The position numbers and the translations under genes were made by a program. The notes under the pieces are model-generated. The model was not told the origin of the DNA. It ran no database searches and saw only the letters and a list, made by a program, of their open reading frames with translations. From Hetaerina americana (Eukaryota; Arthropoda; Insecta; Odonata; Calopterygidae), in assembly GCA_022747635.1 (NCBI GenBank), contig JAKTNV010000011.1, positions 17,087,975-17,151,974 on the forward strand: a stretch of DNA of 64,000 bases. The letters run 5' to 3'. This document shows, piece by piece, positions 13,101 through 24,273 of this stretch; position 1 is the first letter of the stretch, and every line of letters begins with the position of its first letter.

Positions 13101-16100
13101 GTCCGTGCGCCACTAAATCCGTTTTTTACGCAAAATTTAATACAAGTTCGTTGTTGCAAATTTAAATCCATTTCTGAAATTGTAAAAAATCGCCAACACA
13201 CACAGAGATAGATGTACTCTTGGCTACGTAACTTTTGCAAATGTCAAGTTATGACACTAAGATTTAAAGGGAATATCAACAACAGATGTACCAATTTAAC
13301 AAAAAAAACAGAACTCAAATCGGAACGATGGGAGCGCCACACGGTGGTTATTCCGGGAACTTTTTGATCAAGGTAGTAGACATTTCCTATTCCCAGTTGC
13401 CTTTGGCTACCACCATCACTAAAAAGTTTGAACTCATATGTAGCCTATCCAATCAAATAGTGATATAATTTGTTGACCTGAATTTCCTGCCAAATACTGA
13501 TTTTTCAAAGCTGTCTATGAGAAATAACCATTTTGTATTTATTGTGCTCAGTCAATTGCTTTGAATTAATATTTTTCTTGCCATGCTATAGAAGAAATTG
13601 ATTAATTTGGGTGTTTCCTGGATATCTTGACAACTTGTCCCAAGAAATACAGAATGTACATCTTGAGCTGCTCGCGTTTTCCCCCTTTGTAATTCATGAT
13701 ATTCTACGCTCACACAAATGTATTCAGTTAAATATTTTTCATTCAAACAAATTGTCTTCTGTAAGATTGAGATGTCGTAACATCGAGAATAGTCATAACT
13801 TATGTTTTGTTATAAAGCATATGCAAACCTTAAAGATTATATTCATAGTTTCTCTGGAAAAATTCCCATTAGTCATGGAGGAGGAAATTCTTTTCAAAGC
13901 TCTGTAACCATGCAGTAACTGTATGCTTCCACATGAAACTAAAATTATAATGTTGCAATAGTTGTACTTGGATTAGGGGTACTTTTGAAGAGGGAAATAC
14001 ATGATAATAATAACAAGGATGAAGACTATTACAATTTTCCACATAATAATGTTATTATGTTATTAATAATGTTATTAAGTGGAAAATTGTAATAGTCTTC
14101 ATTTCTGTTATTATGAAACAGTTCCACCACATCACACCCGAATGTGTAATTCATGAAATACATGCAGCCGCTATCATTTGTGTGTCTTTAAACAGCAGCC
14201 GGCAAATATTGCAATCGCACATAATCCTGGTAATGTATGTGCCATGTCCATGAATACACCCATTCTTGGCCATCTTATCATCCTCTTTGGGACTAACCAT
14301 TAAATATACCAAATTTTCATGGTAGCTGCACAACATCAACTTTAAGAAACTGGTCATTGCTATTATAAATATACAGTCTTTCATAATATGACTCAAACAT
14401 TAAGAGAAAAGCTGCCTCAATTCTGTAATAAATACATAATAAATGTAGTCAAAAATCACCATATTTGAGAAATGATACCGATACGAAAAACTATTTTCAT
14501 ATTAGTATTGCTACCAGAGTCGAGGAAATCCTTGGTTAAACATAACAGTTTCAGGTGTAACTTTGTGGAATTCCTTCATTATGAGGGTAAAGAGAAACTT
14601 AACATTTCCACCATAAAGATTCAATATTTCACAACCATGGTTTTGATGCTGCGCATCATCATTAGGTAACATACATCAACATTTTTTCTACTTATATACT
14701 CTGACTCCAACAGGAAAGTAAGGGAGAGGAGAGATTTTAGCAATTGGAAGATGGGGATTACTCAGCATTGGGAAGAAAAATCATTGGTATTAGAAAGCTC
14801 TGCTACCTGATGACATACAGAAATATTTGATGTTACAATAAATGTTCATCAATTTGTTGTTATCTTAAAAGCATTTCATACCAAATTATTTCTGTTACTT
14901 TCCTGTTTTTTTATTTACTTTTAATAATACATTAACCACTTAAAAGTAACTTCAAGTTTAACTCAAGTTATTATAACTGTCATTGTATGCATGGAATTAC
15001 TTGTTTTAAACCATACTTACTATTGGGATGACGGCAAAGTGGGGATTGAAATGGGAAAATTGTTTCTAATGGAGCATGATAATTCCCTGTGAAAACTGTC
15101 AGTGGTGGTTGCCTGTAGGAACAGCTAGATTTTGGTAAAGCTTTCTTTGTATCCAAGCAACACAGAATAATGGGTGATAACCATGGTAGGGGTGTGGTGT
15201 AAAGGGAGGTAAGGGTAAGTAGTGAAGGGCACAGGGTATATAAGGAAGGATCAAAGGGGGAAAGAAAAAGAGGAAGTTGCAATGCCATTTTGATGGCAGG
15301 ACCATTCATTAGGCTAAGTATCATTATGGAATATTATACCCATTTGGGGCCCTTTTAACACAAAATGAAATTGCAGGGGAGGCTGCAACAGTAACTTATA
15401 AGGTAGTCATCCGCTTATATGCATTTCAATGGAACAATTTCAGAGTGTAAAAATCATACCAGTCAAGTCAAATGATTTTTGCACTGAAATGTTTCGGAAA
15501 TATGTCTATTTATTAGAGTAGATCATACACTTTCTCTAGCCTCAAATTTGGTATTTTAATGTGATTAACAGTTGATTAAAATACATACCCTCTCGAAATA
15601 TTTTTTCAGGAACCTTTTCATGACCAAATTGTTCTGAATATATTTCATTTCACCATCTCCCATTTAAAAAAATAAACTGCATAATAAACTAATCAAGTAT
15701 CATGAAAGCTCTTAAAGAATTATTTTTGAATTTTAAAAATCTAAGTCATTGTATGTACTTGAAATTCAAGTTATGACTAAATACACATGGCTTATAAAAA
15801 GTAATTTTTTAATATTAGTTTTCTCATAGTATGAAGTTCACTGAAATGATTCCATGTAAATATTGTTTGTCCAAAAGGTTTTCTTATTTACAAATAAATC
15901 CTTGAAGCAATAAGTATCTAGTATATTGCATTTAGAATGCGAGAGTCCTATCATTCAACATTGTGAGAGAAAGATATTTACTGTAAAATTAAAACCTGAA
16001 ATGTCTCTCTGACATGAAATTTATTATTTTTAAATATCATTATTAAAAGTGGATACTCTGTTGGCAGATTTTGAAGGAACAGGGAATTAATATGGCCTTG

Positions 16101-19100
16101 TTCATTAGATTTCCTGGTGGTGTAACTGATAAATATGCCGTATTCTAGTTTATCTTAACTCGCTTCTCAATTTGTTGGTTTTTGCTGGCGGAAAAATTTC
16201 TGCTGTAGGGTGATAAAATTTAAATAATTGATAAGATCACTGCGTATTGATATCCTCATCCCAAATTTTAATTACATTTGTACTATTGTTTGTCTTGCTA
16301 ACCTTTTTGTTTAAACAGTAACTGGCAGAGTGATAATAATTATTGCCATTTTATCCTCAGTGTGAAGTGGCCATGGCCAGTGAAGAGTTACAGAAAAATC
16401 AAGGGTTAATAATGGCTAGAGAAGCAGATGATTCATCAGCGAGCTTAGACTGCCTATCGGAAGACAAAAAAGGCTCTGTCAGTGATACACCATTGGATAC
16501 ATCAGCCACCTTAAGTGCTACCTCTGATGACTTGAAGCGGGATCAACACGAAGAGGCATTGGGCATCAGGGGATTGTCACTAACTGAGGAATCTTCCAAA
16601 ATCGACAGTGATTTAATGCATGGGCATGCTGTCGGAGATGATGACTGCCCACCGGTGTTGGAGCTTCCTTTAAGTCAGTCTGAGCTTCAGCAGCTGGCCA
16701 ATACGGTCGAAGACAAACTCCGATCATCTGGTAAGGACGTGGCACTAAGTATATGTCATGAAAACTTCAGTTACAAGTTTTAAGACTTACTTGTATATGG
16801 AAGATTTCACCTATTTTTTTATGTTACCCCCATTTATATTTTTTCCTCGATAAGGATAGCCACTCAGTTGGAAAAAGATGCTAATCACTCAATTAATTCC
16901 TAAATTCTGGACTGAATGGGAAAAGAGATTTTCTTTTAGAAAGTCTGGAATGTGTGTGTATTTGTAATTAAAGCATTTCTTTTAGTTGTGACATCATCTT
17001 GTGTTATTGGTAGACCATGTTCAAGGTAGAAACATCCCATTTGTACATTAGTAGTCATCTTTCCTATGCTAGCGCCAGAAAATGTAGTGATCACTGCCTT
17101 ATGCATTGAAATGTTGGCGCAAAGGTCATTTAATTAGTTGTCGCAACTTGTTTAAGAAATGAATTCAAAATAGCTAGGAAAAAGGTCATGATTACGTAGC
17201 TATAAAATATTTTTACTTCACATTATGTTGCATAGGAATGTTAAAAAGTACTAATATTCCTAAATAAAGACTGGAATAAGAATTATATTAATAGATTTAC
17301 ATGAAAAATTCTCGGTAAGTTTGTCCACTGACATATTAATGTACATCTGCTCTGTTTGGGCTTCCAATATCTTTGACTTCAATTCTACTTAAATGCCTTT
17401 TAATTGTTGTCATTGCTGTCATCCTGTCAAACGTATCACACTCTCACATGTTCTGCTCACTGCCAGACTAATATCTCTTGAATTCATTGTTTTTATTGTG
17501 GATTAATTCACTCCTCTCAAACTGCTGAAGGAACTGTCAGTAAACTGATCCCTGTGATACTTGTACCTTTATAAGAAATGCCAGTACGTTTTTTAACTGC
17601 TTCTGCAACACTTCTTCTCACCTGATTTATTTTTTAAATCAATTGCAGCAAATTCAAATTTTGCAATGAGGAAATGGTATATCCGTCAAGACCCATTCAC
17701 ATTAGGGTGATTGTTTAGCCATTGTAACATCCTCATGGAGCAATGATAATTCATTCAATGTGTGCCAGCTTCAGCCGCATCATTTTAAATCAAAATAAAG
17801 TGTCTTTGCTTAAAGCTGAGGTAATATGCCAATAAAATATTATTTCTTGTGAGTGTGAAGATTTCATTTGTTGGTCCAATTTATTTATACACCGGAGAAA
17901 TGCCCCAATATTGAGGAAAGTGACACTTAAGTGTAGGCATTAGGAGCCATAATACTCAATAACATAAATCAACCGGAAAACCTGTACTAGAGGTTTCAGT
18001 GTGTAATATGTATGATTATTAGATGGTTTCTGGCTAAACTTTGTGGAAGTTCATGTTCATTAAATGAAGAACACATTGTATTTTTCCACTCTTCTTTGTT
18101 TTGGTACTAAAATAAATAAAAATAAAATAAAAAGCACCAAACTAAAGAAGTGGAAAAATAAATTGCATTCTTCATTTAATATGCATGGTTATGTTAAAAA
18201 CTCTCCAATACCTATGGTGTGAGAAATGCCCTCAAACATGTTTTGTGCACTTACTAGTCTGGCTTTCCTCAAAGCTGATCAGACATTTATTTTCCTTAAT
18301 GACATCATATATCCCTTCTTTACAAAATTTAAAACCTAGTTGGTCATGTTTAGAATTCTCCCAAATCTTTTATTGCCATCCTTTTTAACATTTCATTACT
18401 TTTCCTATAATTAACTACCTTTTAAGATGTTTTAATTCTCAGCTCTAGGTAATCAAAATTGGGTTCATGTGTGTGCTAATTATTTATAAAAAATACTGAT
18501 CCTGTCTAAGTGTAGTTATTTTGTTAATTGGGTGTAATTTACTAATGGAAAGGCTAATTTATGATTACAGAAAAAATTCTGCCCACACCTTTTTATTAAT
18601 ATTTTCACCAACGAATGGGTGATCACATTTGGTTCTATTAAGTCCTATTAATTAATTATATCCTATTCTTAGATCTAAACTTCCATTTGTAACATAATTG
18701 AAGGGTGAACAATTATTAATTGTCAAGCAACATTAGAATAAGCATTAACCAAATCTAATTGAATTGTGAAAGATTTCATGATTGGAAATATCATTTTATC
18801 TATTCGAAAAAGGCATCAATAATGGCGCACAAAAACATTTTTGCTTATTTTTTTTATTGCTTATGCATAATTATTATTTTCATTATCCCTAGCACTATTA
18901 GAAGTGCGTGCACCTCAACCCGAAGCTCCAATTGATCCAATGGAATGCCAGCTAACACTTCTTGACCACATAGAAAGCATGCAACAAGAGGTGGATTCAC
19001 GTCTGACTCTCATCGAAGCACAAGTGGCAGGTAAGAACTATCAACCTTTAAGACTTTCTTAATTGTAACAAGAGTTCTCATCAGAATTTTATGAAGAATA

Positions 19101-19267
19101 CTTTAAATATTGTCCTATTTTCTTTTTCAGCTCTGGAAGCAGAAGATGATGACATTGCATCTGATGAACCTCCGGAGTTTTACCCTCATACCAAACAAAC
19201 CATGCAGATGATCATGCGAGATTTAAATACTGCCCGCCGTATTGCTGCCTTTTGTGGGAAATCTTAG
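7114..19267 (+). CDS. PHF20/MBD-R2-like PHD-finger chromatin protein, C-terminal exons
   Basis: Seven phase-compatible exons: 7114-7304, 8354-8520, 10481-10621, 11233-11476, 16361-16730, 18893-19030 and 19131-19267 (stop TAG), about 460 residues. All have GT donors and AG acceptors. A basic stretch (RRRRKRKS) leads into a C4HC3 PHD finger split across the first two exons: CVC, then CELCLCWQHGHC and CYIC. The last exons (LTLLDHIESMQQEVDSRL, then MIMRDLNTARRIAAFC) match the conserved C-terminus of the PHF20/PHF20L1/MBD-R2 family. Family members act in the NSL (MOF/KAT8) histone acetyltransferase complex, with Tudor domains reading methyl-lysine. Those N-terminal domains must lie left of the window. 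The middle exons are acidic and low in complexity. Introns hold an intact antisense mariner and a MITE. A poly(A) signal follows at 19523. Confidence 0.9.
9425..9500 (-). repeat. Dispersed repeat with ACCATGGT core, copy 1
   Basis: The minus strand reads CTGATGAAGATGCCCAGCAT, then GAGACCATGGTCGTGC and TTTATATGGAA. The same order of short blocks occurs at 14590-14680 (minus) and 33985-34065 (plus), so this is one dispersed non-coding family. Confidence 0.5.
9525..9610 (+). repeat. Dispersed repeat with AAAAATCATTYGCCTTGA core, copy 1
   Basis: Shares ordered blocks (GCATTTCAATG, AGTGTGTAAAAATCAT, GCCTTGAC) with 15383-15470, 45118-45280 and the tail of the SINE at 57265-57640. Non-coding. Confidence 0.5.
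10011..10086. mobile_element. 76-bp MITE with DUF4817-transposon ends
   Basis: Nearly all of it is inverted termini: left TGTGCGGCAACATAACTTCC, right GGAAGTAATGTTGCTGCACC, with a short AT-rich loop. The same ends close the 1.3-kb transposon at 26887-28222. It carries no coding sequence and lies in a PHF20-like intron (between 8520 and 10481). It looks like a minimal derivative that the larger family could mobilise. Confidence 0.75.
12045..13376 (-). mobile_element. Intact mariner transposon, copy 1 (1332 bp)
   Basis: Complete element with TA at both flanks (12043-12044 and 13377-13378). The terminal inverted repeats begin CTACCTTGATCAAAAA and continue to CCCGGAAT. It lies antisense in the PHF20-like intron between exons ending 11476 and starting 16361. 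It has the same length as the copy at 19706-21037 and an identical protein. In the segments I compared by eye, the only difference seen was one base in the 3' terminal repeat (12049 against 21033). Confidence 0.96.
12098..13171 (-). CDS. Mariner transposase, full length, DD34D
   Basis: A 357-residue cut-and-paste transposase, taking the ATG at 13171. An in-frame ATG at 13240 would add 23 residues without resemblance to the family, and about 345-357 residues is the usual mariner length. The N-terminal half has paired helix-turn-helix domains (VYQWHERFRSG, DDERSGRPST, LTIREIAEDL) that bind the terminal repeats. The catalytic triad is complete: D158 (GDETW), D253 (HHDNAPSH) and D288 (SPDLAPCDFF), with 34 residues between the last two. 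No stop or frameshift is present. It excises DNA at TA sites in the nucleus. It is encoded antisense to its host gene. Activity is inferred from integrity only. Confidence 0.97.
   Translation of the reverse strand: MDLNLQQRTCIKFCVKNGFSGARTLEMLEKCFGNNSLKKTVVYQWHERFRSGRESIEDDERSGRPSTSKVGEKIDKVKEMLVNDRKLTIREIAEDLNIAYGSAQDIVVNDLGFRREAAKLVPKDLNFMQKRDRVDVAKDMICEAESDPTFIKRIITGDETWVYEYDTQSRHQASEWRSPNEPRPKKPRRFQSKKKAMLTVFMDYNGVVHHEFLPEGQTVNKEYYLGVMRRLREAIRRKRPEMWAENSWILHHDNAPSHSAIIIRNFLTKNATNTIQQPPNSPDLAPCDFFLFNRVKKPLRGTRFSSREEVMEKSQEALMDIPKTEYKKCFEDWIKRWHKCVAVDGDYFEGDNIDLDE
14003..14115. repeat. Hairpin (foldback) repeat
   Basis: Two arms of about 45 bp are reverse complements. Left: GAAGACTATTACAATTTTCC. 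Right: GGAAAATTGTAATAGTCTTC. The loop is AT-rich and there is no coding sequence. It is probably a small foldback element. Confidence 0.7.
14560..14680 (-). repeat. Dispersed repeat with ACCATGGT core, copy 2
   Basis: The minus strand carries TGATGATGCGCAGCAT, AAACCATGGTTGTGAAATA and TTTATGGTGGAAA in the same order as the copies at 9425-9500 and 33985-34065. Confidence 0.5.
15375..15490 (+). repeat. Dispersed repeat with AAAAATCAT core, copy 2
   Basis: Contains AACAGTAACTTATAAGG, GTCATCCGCTTATATGCATT and TTTCAGAGTGTAAAAATCAT. It ends in a palindrome, since AATGATTTTTGCACTGAAAT answers the preceding block. Related to 9525-9610 and 45118-45280. Confidence 0.5.
16731..18892. other. PHF20-like intron
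   Basis: No exon is supported between the donor at 16731 and the acceptor at 18891-18892. The only structure noted is the hairpin at 18059-18182. Confidence 0.5.
18059..18182. repeat. Hairpin (foldback) repeat
   Basis: Arms of about 48 bp at 18059-18105 and 18135-18182 are imperfect reverse complements (left ATTAAATGAAGAACACATTG, right CATTCTTCATTTAAT) around an A/T-only loop. Non-coding. Confidence 0.65.
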
Positions 19268-19522
19268 TTTTATTTTAATTTGAAAGACTATATAAGTGCA
19301 ATGTGTGTTTCCTTTCTTGTCAAATTATTTATTATTTCTTCAGTAACTTCTCCTCTAGTGCAAAATACGAGCCAAATTATTTGCAGATATGCAACTGTAT
19401 AACCTGTGATAAACAATTATTTACGTGTAATTACTTGTATAAATAATTATCTCTGTATCAGAGCCATTTATTACCTATGAAAATGTTTCTTGATAATCAC
19501 TATTACTTGAAAAGTATTTTTC

Positions 19523-19528
19523 AATAAA
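19523..19528 (+). promoter_or_regulatory. Poly(A) signal of the PHF20-like gene
   Basis: A canonical AATAAA lies about 256 bp after the stop codon and about 180 bp before the second mariner copy, so the insertion left the probable 3' end intact. Confidence 0.6.
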
Positions 19529-19705
19529 GCCCGTGATATCTTATTGTAATTGAGTAACATTTCTTAATTCTTTATTTACAAGGGTCTTCTTGTGAATGAG
19601 AAATCATTGCTGTGGATGTAGAAAAATTTCATTTTCCATGACCACTGGAGCTGACTGAAGTTTTCTATAAGTGTATTAATCTTGGCTTTGTTTTAAGCAG
19701 ACATA

Positions 19706-21037
19706 CTACCTTGATCAAAAAGTTCCCGGAATAACCACCGTGTGGCGCTCCCATCGTTCCGATTTGAGTTCTGTTTTTTTTGTTAAATTGGTACATCTGT
19801 TGTTGATATTCCCTTTAAATCTTAGTGTCATAACTTGACATTTGCAAAAGTTACGTAGCCAAGAGTACATCTATCTCTGTGTGTGTTGGCGATTTTTTAC
19901 AATTTCAGAAATGGATTTAAATTTGCAACAACGAACTTGTATTAAATTTTGCGTAAAAAACGGATTTAGTGGCGCACGGACGTTGGAAATGTTGGAAAAG
20001 TGTTTCGGCAACAATTCTCTAAAAAAAACGGTCGTTTACCAGTGGCACGAGCGGTTCAGAAGTGGTCGTGAGTCAATCGAAGATGATGAACGCAGTGGCA
20101 GACCATCGACATCGAAAGTCGGTGAAAAAATTGATAAAGTAAAAGAAATGTTGGTCAATGACCGCAAATTAACCATCAGAGAAATAGCGGAGGACTTGAA
20201 CATTGCCTATGGATCCGCCCAAGACATTGTGGTTAATGATTTGGGTTTCCGTCGAGAAGCAGCAAAGTTGGTGCCAAAAGACCTCAATTTCATGCAAAAA
20301 AGAGACCGTGTTGACGTCGCAAAAGACATGATTTGCGAGGCTGAATCCGATCCCACATTCATCAAAAGGATCATTACTGGAGACGAGACGTGGGTTTATG
20401 AGTACGACACGCAATCCAGACATCAGGCAAGTGAATGGCGTTCACCAAATGAGCCGAGACCAAAAAAACCACGTCGTTTTCAGTCAAAAAAGAAGGCAAT
20501 GCTGACGGTTTTCATGGATTACAACGGTGTAGTGCATCATGAATTTTTGCCAGAAGGCCAGACAGTAAACAAAGAGTATTATTTGGGCGTTATGAGACGT
20601 TTGCGTGAAGCAATTCGCCGAAAGAGACCAGAAATGTGGGCAGAAAACTCGTGGATTTTGCACCATGATAACGCACCGTCGCACAGTGCTATCATTATTC
20701 GTAATTTTTTGACGAAAAATGCAACAAATACCATCCAACAGCCACCGAATTCACCTGATTTGGCTCCCTGTGACTTCTTTCTGTTCAATCGAGTTAAAAA
20801 ACCATTACGGGGAACGCGTTTTAGCAGCCGAGAGGAAGTAATGGAAAAATCGCAGGAAGCACTGATGGACATACCGAAAACCGAATATAAAAAATGTTTC
20901 GAGGATTGGATCAAGCGCTGGCATAAGTGTGTTGCAGTCGATGGGGATTACTTTGAAGGGGACAATATAGATTTAGATGAATAAACTTGTATTTTTAATT
21001 TTCTGAATAAATTCCGGGAAATTTTTGATCAATGTAG
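19706..21037 (+). mobile_element. Intact mariner transposon, copy 2 (1332 bp)
   Basis: Flanked by TA at 19704-19705 and 21038-21039. The 5' terminal repeat matches copy 1 exactly; the 3' repeat differs by one base (CTACATTG instead of CTACCTTG). It lies just downstream of the PHF20-like poly(A) signal in sense orientation, opposite to copy 1. Confidence 0.96.
19911..20984 (+). CDS. Mariner transposase, full length, DD34D (copy 2)
   Basis: The predicted protein is identical to the one on the minus strand at 12098-13171: same start at the inner methionine, same paired helix-turn-helix, and same triad D158, D253 and D288. An in-frame ATG at 19842 exists as in copy 1. There are no disabling changes. 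Because two loci carry the same protein without a single difference, the family has moved very recently and at least one source copy was functional. Confidence 0.97.
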   Translation: MDLNLQQRTCIKFCVKNGFSGARTLEMLEKCFGNNSLKKTVVYQWHERFRSGRESIEDDERSGRPSTSKVGEKIDKVKEMLVNDRKLTIREIAEDLNIAYGSAQDIVVNDLGFRREAAKLVPKDLNFMQKRDRVDVAKDMICEAESDPTFIKRIITGDETWVYEYDTQSRHQASEWRSPNEPRPKKPRRFQSKKKAMLTVFMDYNGVVHHEFLPEGQTVNKEYYLGVMRRLREAIRRKRPEMWAENSWILHHDNAPSHSAIIIRNFLTKNATNTIQQPPNSPDLAPCDFFLFNRVKKPLRGTRFSSREEVMEKSQEALMDIPKTEYKKCFEDWIKRWHKCVAVDGDYFEGDNIDLDE

Positions 21038-23789
21038 TATACATTATTGCTTCCATTTTTTTTATTTATTCATGTGAAAATGAAATAGCCTTACACTTAC
21101 ATTTAAAGAAAACAATTTATTCCATTCAGTACTTTTTCAACCTATGCTAACATTTGTGTTTCTGGTGAATTTTCCAGCCAACTCATGCATACATATTGTG
21201 GTTCGTTTAAGAGATGGTTAACATTGGAGTATTTGTTGTTTTCAATAGAGTATTTTCTATGCATTAAATCTTGTAAAATTTCCATTAAGCTCAGTGACAC
21301 TCTTAAAAATGAGTAAAATAACTGTGCTGTACCACTATCATTTTTGTCAATACTTTGAGAATTATAGCTGAGCCAGTCTTTGAAATGTCTACTAACTAAA
21401 TACCTAACATGGTGAAAGACACAAGATGGTTTCATGTATATATTTGGGGTAAAGATCCAAATCCTTAAGTAAAATTGTATTGCCTAACTACTGGGAAAAA
21501 AGCTAGAAAAATTAAAGATACCACAGGACTGGGTAGATTGCCTGTCAGAAATAAGGAGAATAGAAATTATATTAGGTTTTTATGTGGCTTATGACATCAA
21601 TCTTAAACAATTTCGTGGATTCTCCCTCCTATGGTTTATGGTAACTGTCACCTGGTCTTAGATTAACCGAAGGCCGCACATGTGTCATATTCTAATTGTT
21701 TAATTTTTATTTCCTTAACTTTGGATAAAGTTTCCCGTAGTTTTATCACATTAACAAATTTTGTCTTCAACTCACGTTTTCTCAGATCAAGTTTATTATT
21801 ATTTAATTCCATGGCTTTGTTAATTGTAAAGGATTCGATATCTGCTTGCCAAACTCCAGTATACCTTTCAAGTTTTCTTAGCATGCATTTACAAGCATGT
21901 GGATTTATGTTTATAGTATTATGAGCATAACAGTAGATCTGCTTGCTTTCTAGTAAATGATATGTTTTATTTTAAAGTGCTACGAGTGTGCCACAGCACA
22001 TTGATCCATTTTCATGAAGTTTATTAGATCTATTTATTTAAATATGGGGTAGTCTAGAATTTAGGGTAGATTTTAAATGTAAGAAAATTGAGAATAACTG
22101 AGCCAGTTTAAAGCATTCATGTATTGCATAACTCCAAAGTAGTCTGAATTAAAAAAAATTGTTATTGACAGCCTCCATTAGAAATCAATTGTGTGTATGT
22201 ATATTTGACTTTGAAAAAATTAGTAATTAAAGAAATCATTGCTTAAACTGCCTGATGACATCAGTCAAGTGTTAGTTTCAGTGTAGTTAGCCTACATAAA
22301 CATGGTGCCTGCCTTAATTAATAACTCAAATTTAAAAAAATAGGAAGAAAAAGGTCTAAAAGTTTGAAAAAGGTAGGAATTTAAAATGGGAATCAGGAAT
22401 TCCCAATGAGAAAAATGTTCCTTTTTAATTGTAATGTGAGATCAGACAATGTTTATCACTGAAAATTGTCTGAGCCATTCCAAGCAAAAGCTGACACTAT
22501 AGGAGGATTGGCTTCAGTTATACTAATTACTTGAAATGTGATGGTTCTTGCAAAATTCCTAGTTAGACTCCCACTTAGTAGAAAAAATTGCATACTTCAT
22601 GGGAATTCATAAAATGAGTGACTCACAATCACCAAGCATTCAGAAAAAAAATTCTCCACCCTTATTGTAACAGTCTATTAAAAGGCAAGTAACTGACATT
22701 TATTTATCAACAAAGTTTATTGCTAAATTAACCTTGGTAGTAAGAAAGTTAAAATAGAGTAATATCAAAAAAAATTAGGTTAAATACTCAAAACTTCAGT
22801 GCTTAAAAGCATGTTCACTAATATGATAATATTTTGCTAAAGTAACGTAACAAAAATGGCATTTTTCTAAGATCTTTGAGGGAGCTTGTAAATACATAAG
22901 ACATTTGTTTACTCTTAATTATATCCAGGAGAAATATGTTTCTGTAAAATTCCAATTATAGTAATTTTAAGTATCAGAGATTACTGTTACTTTTAATACT
23001 GATGCGTTCTTAAAAGTATTTAAATGAATTTTTTCATTGATCTACTGATTATTAATTTTTATTATAAAATTAAACAGTGTATGTGAACAAATTACGAACA
23101 ACATTAAATATTTTAACAAAACAAAAAAAGGATGATGTGCACTAACTGCAACCTGATGATTTTCCAGCAGCAAGTTGACCAGTTCTTGAAATTATTAGGC
23201 TTTCAGTAGACATGCACCATCCCATACAGGAATCTTAGGTACTCTTAAAGGAAAATGCAAAATAAACAACAGATTTTATGAGCCAACAAGTGTAGAATCA
23301 TTGCAATAATAGGTTAATCAAGAGTTTTAAGGTTTCAGTCTGAAGTTTTTATCGCCATTATTTAAGTCAAATTTTACAATCATTAACATCACACATTATG
23401 GTGTTAAGTGACCAACAGTTGATGCCATGGGCTTTAGGTTATTCCTGCATTTCATCCTGCTGAACAACAGCTTTACCATCACTGCAGTCAGCATCTTCTA
23501 GTCCAAAGTGACTTTCCCATATATCTACCCACTATATATCGTACAAGGTCCCTCACCAATCCAAGGGTGATTGCTGATTCTGCTGTCTCTTTTTGGCTGT
23601 GGTTCGATACGATTATGGAAGATTTCTCTTCCGAGCAGAAGAGAATTTGTTAACCATCCTCTCAGTAAAAATTATTTGACATTATTATTTATTTCTATTG
23701 CCTCTTATGTCAACCTCAGAAAATATCTGGTTCATTTGGTGATAACTCATTTTCAAAATTGAATACTCGAAGTGGTGCCTTTCTGAGGT
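21038..23789. other. Intergenic DNA, no confident gene
   Basis: AT-rich sequence between the PHF20-like gene and EMC6. The only coding-like stretch is the weak minus-strand frame at 21663-21971. Confidence 0.45.
21663..21971 (-). CDS. Possible 3' exon, unrecognised, coiled-coil-like
   Basis: A minus-strand frame stays open from 21971 to a stop at 21663. It is rich in Lys, Glu and Leu with heptad-like spacing (LDLRKRELKTKF, LRETLSKVKEIKIKQLEYD). A possible acceptor (ATTTACTAG) lies near 21950. No partner exon was found and the protein is not recognised. In AT-rich DNA such a frame can arise by chance, so this is a weak call. It could also be an old retrocopy fragment. Confidence 0.2.
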   Translation of the reverse strand, partial: NKTYHLLESKQIYCYAHNTININPHACKCMLRKLERYTGVWQADIESFTINKAMELNNNKLDLRKRELKTKFVNVIKLRETLSKVKEIKIKQLEYDTCAAFG

Positions 23790-24010
23790 AAAAATAGTCT
23801 TTTGAGAAGTGGGTGTGACGAGGTTGGAAAAGAATAAAAATGAAACAGTCCAAGGCTTCACAGAGGAGGAGAGAGGGTTGTTAGGAGAAATCCAAAGGGG
23901 GACAGAAACTTGGATGCACAGGGTTTTGATTGATGATAGAATGAAGCCACATAAAATGCTTGGGGAATTGAAGGATTCATTTTAGCTGAGGGTGCTTAAT
24001 TGTGACTTGC
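23790..24010 (+). repeat. LINE 3' fragment
   Basis: Contains GTTAGGAGAAATCCAAAG and neighbouring purine-rich text shared with 48890-48970. This fits the 3' part of the same decayed LINE family seen at 38690, 42060 and 56900. No open frame. Confidence 0.4.
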
Positions 24011-24273
24011 CAAGCGAGGTTTAGAATAGGTAGTAGTGTCCATCCATAATCTTTAAAAAAATATGAAATATATTTCGCATAACACACTTCTCCGAGGAGG
24101 TGAGCAATTCGAAGGTACTCTTAATTCAGATCTAAAAACAGAGAGACATGCATTACAATGTTAAGCATGAAAGCACCATATTGGTTAAAATGCCAATCTT
24201 CATACCTGTAAACAAAAATATACGCGCATTTTCCCAGTTATCAACCATTTTTTTATCATATATATGTTAGCGT

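Larger units (their letters stand above)
13377..16360. other. PHF20-like intron with small repeats only
   Basis: No exon is supported here apart from the mariner to the left. It contains a hairpin at 14003-14115 and two dispersed repeats (14560-14680, 15375-15490). A pyrimidine-rich acceptor ends the intron at 16359-16360. Confidence 0.5.
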
